Below are positions 51,529 to 55,862 of a stretch of DNA of 55,862 nucleotides, in pieces. A program made the translations under genes and the position numbers. Below the pieces are notes generated by a model that saw only the letters and a program-made list of their open reading frames with translations, made no database searches and had not been told where the DNA came from. This DNA is from an uncultured Thermoleophilia bacterium (lineage in GTDB: Bacteria; Actinomycetota; Thermoleophilia; UBA2241), in the NCBI GenBank assembly GCA_903927755.1, contig CAIYOD010000076.1, positions 1 to 55,862 on the forward strand, in the 5' to 3' direction. Positions within the stretch are counted from its first letter, which is position 1, and each line of letters starts with the position of its first letter.

Positions 51529-53775
51529 ATGCCTCTCCAGGAGCCTATGGCCGACCCTCTCTCAGACGCCGCTGCACTCAGCGACGACGAGTCCGCGCTG
51601 CTCGAGCGCGTCGTCGCCGGCATGACGCGCGACCCCGAGGCCGAGCCGGCCGTCCGCGAGCTGATCGAATCGGTACTCGCGGCGCGGATCGCGGAGCTTC
51701 ACGCCGCCAATGCTTCGCTCGAGCGCGAGGTCCAGGAGCGGCGCATGGTCGAGCTGGCGCTGCGCGAGAGCGAGACCCGCCTCCGCGACCTGGCGCTGAC
51801 CACCGCCGACTGGGTCTGGGAGATCGACGCAGGCGGCCGCTACACCTCCTGCTCCGACCGGGTGACCGACGTCCTGGGCTACGCGCCCGAGGAGGTCATA
51901 GGGCGGGCGCCGTTCGACTTCATGGTCGAAGAGGACGCGGCTGCGCTCGCACCGGTATTCGAGCGGATGCTGCTGGAGCGCACCGGGTGCTCCGAGCTCA
52001 AGAACCGCAATCGGCACAAGGACGGCCACGAGGTCGTCCTGCTCACCAGTTGTGTGCCGATGCTGAACGACGCCGGAAGGCTGCTCGGCTTCCGTGGCGT
52101 GGACAAGGACATCAGCCTCCGCGAAGGCATGGAGCGGTCGCTGCGCCAGCGCACGCTCGAGCTCGAGGCGCTGCTCGAGGCCGGCCGGGCGATCGCGTCG
52201 ACGATCGACTACGACGACGTCCTGCGCCGCATCGCCCGCGCTGCAGGCGAGGCGCTCGGGACGGCGGAGTGCGTGATCTGGGAGTACTCGGAGGACGGAG
52301 ACCTCGCCCTGTTCCGCTGTCTGTGGGAGCGGGAGCCCGTACCGGGTATGGCCTCCGGACTCATCGGTGCCAGCTACTCCGTGCGTACGCACTCCGGCGG
52401 CCTGGACGGCCTGCGTGCCGGCGTGGTGGTCCAGCAATCTCGCTCCGACCCCGGACTCCGACCCGCCGATGCCGAGGACATGGACGAGTGGGGCGAGAAG
52501 ACCTGGCTCACCGTGCCGCTCGTGCTCGACAGAGAGCTCCTTGGCGTGATGATCCTCATCGAGAGCGAGCGAGAGCGCCGGTTCGACCCGGACCAGGTCC
52601 GCATGGCCGGCGTCATCGGAGAGCAGGCGGCAGTGGCGCTGCACAACGCCCTCCGCCACCGCAGGGAAGAGCGACAGAACCGCTGGCTGCGCTCCCTGGT
52701 GCGCGCCGCGCGCGTGATCTCCGAGTCGCAGGATCCGGACATGGCGCTGGGGGAGGTCGCGCGGCTTGCGGCCGACGCGATGCAGTCGCCCGCCGCGTTC
52801 GTCTACGAGTTCGCGCCCGACCGCGACGTGCTCGTCACCCGAGCGAGCTGGGGCTCCGGATCCGTCGGGAGGGACGACCCCGTCGGCACGGTCTGGGAGG
52901 TGTCCGAAGCTCCGGAGGACCGCCGCGCCCTGCGGGGGGAGCTCTTCGTGGAGACGCTGTCCGACCCTGAGCTCCACCCGAACGTCCGGGAGTTCATGGA
53001 GCGCTGGGGCGAGCGGACCCTGCTCAACGTCCCACTGCGCTCGCACGGGGACGTCATCGGCATGATCGTCGTGGTCGAGGACCAGGACGAGCGCACGTTC
53101 GCCGAGGAGGAGCTGGACTTCATGCGCGCATTCGGCGACCAGGTGACCCTGGCGCTGAGCACCGCGCGCTCGGCGACGACCGACGGCCTCACCGGCCTCG
53201 CGAACCACCGCGTGTTCTACGAGCGGCTTGGCCAGGAGCTCGCGCGGGCGCAGAGGTACGGGACGCCCGTGTCACTGCTCATGATCGACATCGACGACTT
53301 CAAGGAGCTCAACGACACGCACGGTCACCCGGCCGGCGACGAGGTCCTGCGCCGGCTCGGCCGGCTTCTCTCCGAGCACCTCCGGCGCGACGTCGACCTG
53401 CCGGCGCGGTACGGCGGCGAGGAGTTCGCCGTCGTGCTCCCCAGCACACGCGTCGGCCCAGGGGCCGGGGAAGACGACTGCGCGCGAGCCGACGGCGGCG
53501 CGCCCTCCGCCGGCCACAGCGAAGGGGCGGAAGCTCTCGCCGAGCGCCTGCGCAGCGTCATCGCAGAAACGGACTTCCCGGTGGCGGAGGACGGATCGGT
53601 GGTGCGGATCGCCGTCAGCATCGGCGTCGCCTCCTACCCGGTCATGGCCGTGAACATGGACGAGCTCGTGGCCCGCGCCGACGCCGCGCTCTACGCGGCG
53701 AAGCGCGCGGGCAAGGACCGCGTCGAGGTCTACTGGAAGCGTCAGGCGGCGCCGACAGGCACCGGCGCCTCCTGA
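51529..53775 (+). CDS. PAS-GAF-GAF-GGDEF diguanylate cyclase
   Basis: The 748-residue protein has a coiled coil (about residues 25-75), a PAS domain (about 80-190, 'LRDLALTTADWVWEIDAGGRYTS'), GAF 1 (about 215-370), GAF 2 (about 395-545) and a GGDEF domain ('TDGLTGLANHRVFYERLGQEL' onward). The active motif is intact in 'ARYGGEEFAVVLPST', with RDVD (RxxD inhibitory site) exactly five residues before it. A 25-residue insertion rich in Gly/Ala follows the motif. It should make c-di-GMP in answer to signals sensed by PAS and GAF domains. The second ATG at 51547 is also possible. Confidence 0.93.
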   Translation: MPLQEPMADPLSDAAALSDDESALLERVVAGMTRDPEAEPAVRELIESVLAARIAELHAANASLEREVQERRMVELALRESETRLRDLALTTADWVWEIDAGGRYTSCSDRVTDVLGYAPEEVIGRAPFDFMVEEDAAALAPVFERMLLERTGCSELKNRNRHKDGHEVVLLTSCVPMLNDAGRLLGFRGVDKDISLREGMERSLRQRTLELEALLEAGRAIASTIDYDDVLRRIARAAGEALGTAECVIWEYSEDGDLALFRCLWEREPVPGMASGLIGASYSVRTHSGGLDGLRAGVVVQQSRSDPGLRPADAEDMDEWGEKTWLTVPLVLDRELLGVMILIESERERRFDPDQVRMAGVIGEQAAVALHNALRHRREERQNRWLRSLVRAARVISESQDPDMALGEVARLAADAMQSPAAFVYEFAPDRDVLVTRASWGSGSVGRDDPVGTVWEVSEAPEDRRALRGELFVETLSDPELHPNVREFMERWGERTLLNVPLRSHGDVIGMIVVVEDQDERTFAEEELDFMRAFGDQVTLALSTARSATTDGLTGLANHRVFYERLGQELARAQRYGTPVSLLMIDIDDFKELNDTHGHPAGDEVLRRLGRLLSEHLRRDVDLPARYGGEEFAVVLPSTRVGPGAGEDDCARADGGAPSAGHSEGAEALAERLRSVIAETDFPVAEDGSVVRIAVSIGVASYPVMAVNMDELVARADAALYAAKRAGKDRVEVYWKRQAAPTGTGAS

Positions 53776-53779
53776 CGCC

Positions 53780-55633
53780 TCACTCCTCCTCGGCCGTCCT
53801 CTCACGACGGCCGCGCACGAGGATCCAGACGACCGCGATGACGGCAAGCGCGACGACTGCGGCGATGACGGCGATCGTCGTGCCGCCCAGACCGCCGTTC
53901 GAGCCTTCGGCGGCGGCCTTCGGCTTCAGGTTCATGTAGCTGTCGCGCACGTAGCTGGTGTAGAACGCGGCGCCGGTGCCCCCGTACATCCGGGTCCAGC
54001 CGTCCCAGTGCGCCGTGTCGACGGCCTCGAGCTTGTCCGGATAGTCGATGGCGATCTCCGGCGACTGCGCGTAGAAGATCTGCTGGGCCCGCCACACGAG
54101 CTCCTTGCGCTTCTCCGGATCGAGGGTCGTGTTGGCCTCCCCGACCACCGCATCGTACTCGTCGTTGGACCAGCACGGCTCGTTCCAGTTCTCGATCTGG
54201 GCGGTGATGAAGCTGGCCAGAGTGTCCCCCGGGTCGGCGTAGCCGTCGTAGCTCCAGAGGTACATGTCGAAATCCGGACTGTACGTGTCGCCCTCATAGG
54301 CCCAGATGCTGTCGTAGTAGATGCCGTCGTCCATGACCTGGTACTCGATCGTGAGACCCAAGTCACGGAACCAGCCGGTGAGCAGGCTGCCGGTCTTCTG
54401 GCTCTCCGGCGACTCCGCCCGCGCCCACAGCCGGAGCTTGATGGGCTTGCCGCCCTTGTCCTCGCGCACGCCGTCGCCGTCGCCGTCCTTGTAGCCGGCG
54501 GCGTCGAGGAGCTGCTTCGCCTTGGCCGGGTCGTACGTGTACATGGCCTCGGCCGGCGGCTGCCAGTGGTAGTCCGGGTCGACCCACGAGTCCGGCGTCA
54601 TGATGGTCGTGCCGGGCTGGGAGCGCCCGGCCCACGACAGGTCGACGACCTTCTGCCGGTCGACGGCCCAGTTGAGCGCCTGGCGGAACGCCACGTCCTT
54701 GAGCACGGGGTTGCCGCGGCTCGTGCCCTCGTAGCAGTTCAGCGCGAGGTAGTCCCAGGTGAGCAGGTTGTAGGAGATCGGCGTGAAGCCCTCCGTGGTC
54801 TCGAGCTTGGGGAACTGCGCCGATGGGATGCCCCAGGCGGCGTCGAGGTTCCCCGAGAGGAGGTCCTGGGTCATGGTGTCGGGGTTCTGGTAGGTGACGA
54901 AGAGGATCTCGTCGATGGTCGGCTTCTCGCCCCAGAAGGTCGGGTTGGCGACCATGCGCACGTAGTCGCCCTTCTTCACCTCCACCGCCTGGAACGGCCC
55001 GGTGCCGATGATCGGCGGCTTGTTCTGGTGCGAGGCGCCCGCCGCCTTGGGGCCGACCTTGCTCCAGATGTGCTCCGGCAGGATGGGGATCCAGGTGGTG
55101 ATCATGTTGGCCTTGGGCTCGGTGCAGCGGATCTCCACCGTGAGCGGGTCGACGGCGACGGCCTCCTCGATGAACGTGGTCAAGCTCGAGAAGGCGCCCA
55201 TCTGGTTCTCGACGATGTAGTTGTAGGTGAAGGCCACATCGGCGGCGGTGAACGGCTCCCCGTCCTGCCACTTCACACCCTCGCGCAGGTGGAAGGTCCA
55301 GGTCTTGCCGTCCGGGGAGGTCTCCCAGGACGTCGCGAGGTCGGGCGTTGGCTTGAGATCGAGCGAGTAGCCGGTGAGGAAGTCGTAGTTGAGCAGCCAG
55401 ATCTCGTAGGCGGACGTCTCGGCCCCGATGAACGGGTTGAGGTTGTCCGGGTCGTTGGTCCAGCCGACGTGCAGGACGACCTTGTCGCCGGCCGGCGAGG
55501 CGCTCGGGTCGGCCGCCAGCGCGGACCCGAGCCCCGACGCCAGTCCGGCGGCGAGCAGGCCGGCGACCAGCAGGAGCAGGAGAAGCCGCGGACGCCGGTG
55601 GCGGCCGCCGGACTGCGGCACAGGGTAGGTCAT
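53780..55633 (-). CDS. Family 5 (DppA/OppA-type) substrate-binding protein with C-terminal membrane anchor
   Basis: The 617-residue protein has a signal peptide (hydrophobic run to about residue 40) and the SBP_bac_5 domain: 'DPDNLNPFIGAETSAYEIW', 'LATSWETSPDGKTWTFHLREGVKWQDGEPFTAADVAFTYNY', 'VKKGDYVRMVANPTFWG' and 'FRQALNWAVDRQKVV'. Such proteins bind oligopeptides or related ligands for an ABC importer. Unusually there is no lipobox, and residues about 585-606 ('IAVIAAVVALAVIAVVWILV') form a C-terminal membrane helix before a basic tail. The importer permeases and ATPases are not in the window and may lie beyond it. Confidence 0.92.
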   Translation of the reverse strand: MTYPVPQSGGRHRRPRLLLLLLVAGLLAAGLASGLGSALAADPSASPAGDKVVLHVGWTNDPDNLNPFIGAETSAYEIWLLNYDFLTGYSLDLKPTPDLATSWETSPDGKTWTFHLREGVKWQDGEPFTAADVAFTYNYIVENQMGAFSSLTTFIEEAVAVDPLTVEIRCTEPKANMITTWIPILPEHIWSKVGPKAAGASHQNKPPIIGTGPFQAVEVKKGDYVRMVANPTFWGEKPTIDEILFVTYQNPDTMTQDLLSGNLDAAWGIPSAQFPKLETTEGFTPISYNLLTWDYLALNCYEGTSRGNPVLKDVAFRQALNWAVDRQKVVDLSWAGRSQPGTTIMTPDSWVDPDYHWQPPAEAMYTYDPAKAKQLLDAAGYKDGDGDGVREDKGGKPIKLRLWARAESPESQKTGSLLTGWFRDLGLTIEYQVMDDGIYYDSIWAYEGDTYSPDFDMYLWSYDGYADPGDTLASFITAQIENWNEPCWSNDEYDAVVGEANTTLDPEKRKELVWRAQQIFYAQSPEIAIDYPDKLEAVDTAHWDGWTRMYGGTGAAFYTSYVRDSYMNLKPKAAAEGSNGGLGGTTIAVIAAVVALAVIAVVWILVRGRRERTAEEE

Positions 55634-55743
55634 TCGAGGTCCCCCTCATTCGTCCCCCGCGGCGGCCGCGAAGCCGCCGCCCCGATGGCCGGCCGCCACG
55701 AGCCCTCGGGACTCGCCCCCTGCGGCCGGTCGATTGTCATTCG

Positions 55744-55772
55744 AGTATGGGCCGCTCCGCGGGGCCAGACAA
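55744..55772 (-). promoter_or_regulatory. Candidate promoter of the substrate-binding protein gene
   Basis: On the minus strand TTGTCT (55772-55767) and CATACT (55749-55744) are 17 bases apart, each 4 of 6 to consensus. Transcription from about 55737 gives a leader of about 104 bases, which contains a GC-rich hairpin. GGGGACC before the ATG is the ribosome site. Confidence 0.4.
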
Positions 55773-55840
55773 GCGCCCCGGCCATCACGCGCGGCCCGGC
55801 GCGAGGTTTGTCCAACAATCCGACGGAAACGCGAACGGCC

Positions 55841-55862
55841 GGCCGCCTCTCGCGAGGCGGCC
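55841..55862. terminator. Hairpin at the window end
   Basis: GGCCGCCTC and GAGGCGGCC form a 9-bp stem with loop TCGC, ending with the last base of the window. It probably terminates a gene lying to the right. Confidence 0.45.

Noticed and set aside
55630..55818. 62-residue frame upstream of the binding-protein gene
   Set aside because: It covers the likely promoter and leader of that gene and is Arg/Pro/Gly-rich without a ribosome site.

Overview
The window is high-GC DNA with strong AGGAGG-type ribosome sites, frequent GTG starts and tightly overlapping genes. The gene content fits an actinobacterial-type genome: rpmH-rnpA-yidD-yidC-khpB, a tandem GNAT protein resembling mycothiol synthase, tyrosine/glycine-rich secreted proteins, c-di-GMP enzymes, an MttB-family methyltransferase and a selenocysteine tRNA. 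I cannot name the genus. MttB plus selC would suit a deep-branching, possibly anaerobic or facultative actinobacterium (inference).

Chromosomal left part (1-27053). A minus-strand operon carries ribosomal protein L34, RNase P protein, YidD, YidC and KhpB/Jag from a clear promoter at 3926-3955, followed by a lipoprotein. Plus-strand c-di-GMP and metabolic genes follow: a DUF4388 protein, a PAS-GGDEF cyclase coupled to galT, then rlmN, a PFL/UPF0210-ACT pair, PAP2, an M28 peptidase coupled to ychF, a KdpD/KdpE-like two-component pair, acetyltransferases, an HdeD-like membrane protein, an MttB-family protein, an ABC exporter, a ferritin, a Gre factor, a beta-lactamase-fold serine hydrolase and a secreted CxxCH protein.

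Genomic island (about 27120-51414). A complete tRNA-Sec gene (51349-51446, minus strand) has its 3' 66 bases, from the anticodon loop to CCA, duplicated exactly at 27054-27119. These repeats are the attachment sites of a 24.3-kb island inserted in selC. No integrase is visible. The left half holds small same-strand genes (lipoprotein, HNH nuclease-like protein, unknowns), two large secreted repeat proteins that share an identical type of C-terminal domain, and an alanine-rich coiled-coil protein. The right half is a single minus-strand operon of six genes (51076 down to 37619): SNF2-type helicase with a C-terminal DUF3883-like domain, DUF1156 adenine-N6 DNA methylase, Swt1-HEPN/DUF499 ATPase, DUF3644 protein with an RNxxxH motif, HD phosphohydrolase and an ImmA/IrrE-type zinc peptidase. 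The helicase-DUF1156-DUF499 core is known from defence islands; the six-gene combination is the best candidate here for an undescribed anti-phage or anti-plasmid system.

Chromosomal right part (51447-55862). A PAS-GAF-GAF-GGDEF cyclase is followed by a convergent gene for a family 5 solute-binding protein that ends in a C-terminal membrane anchor.
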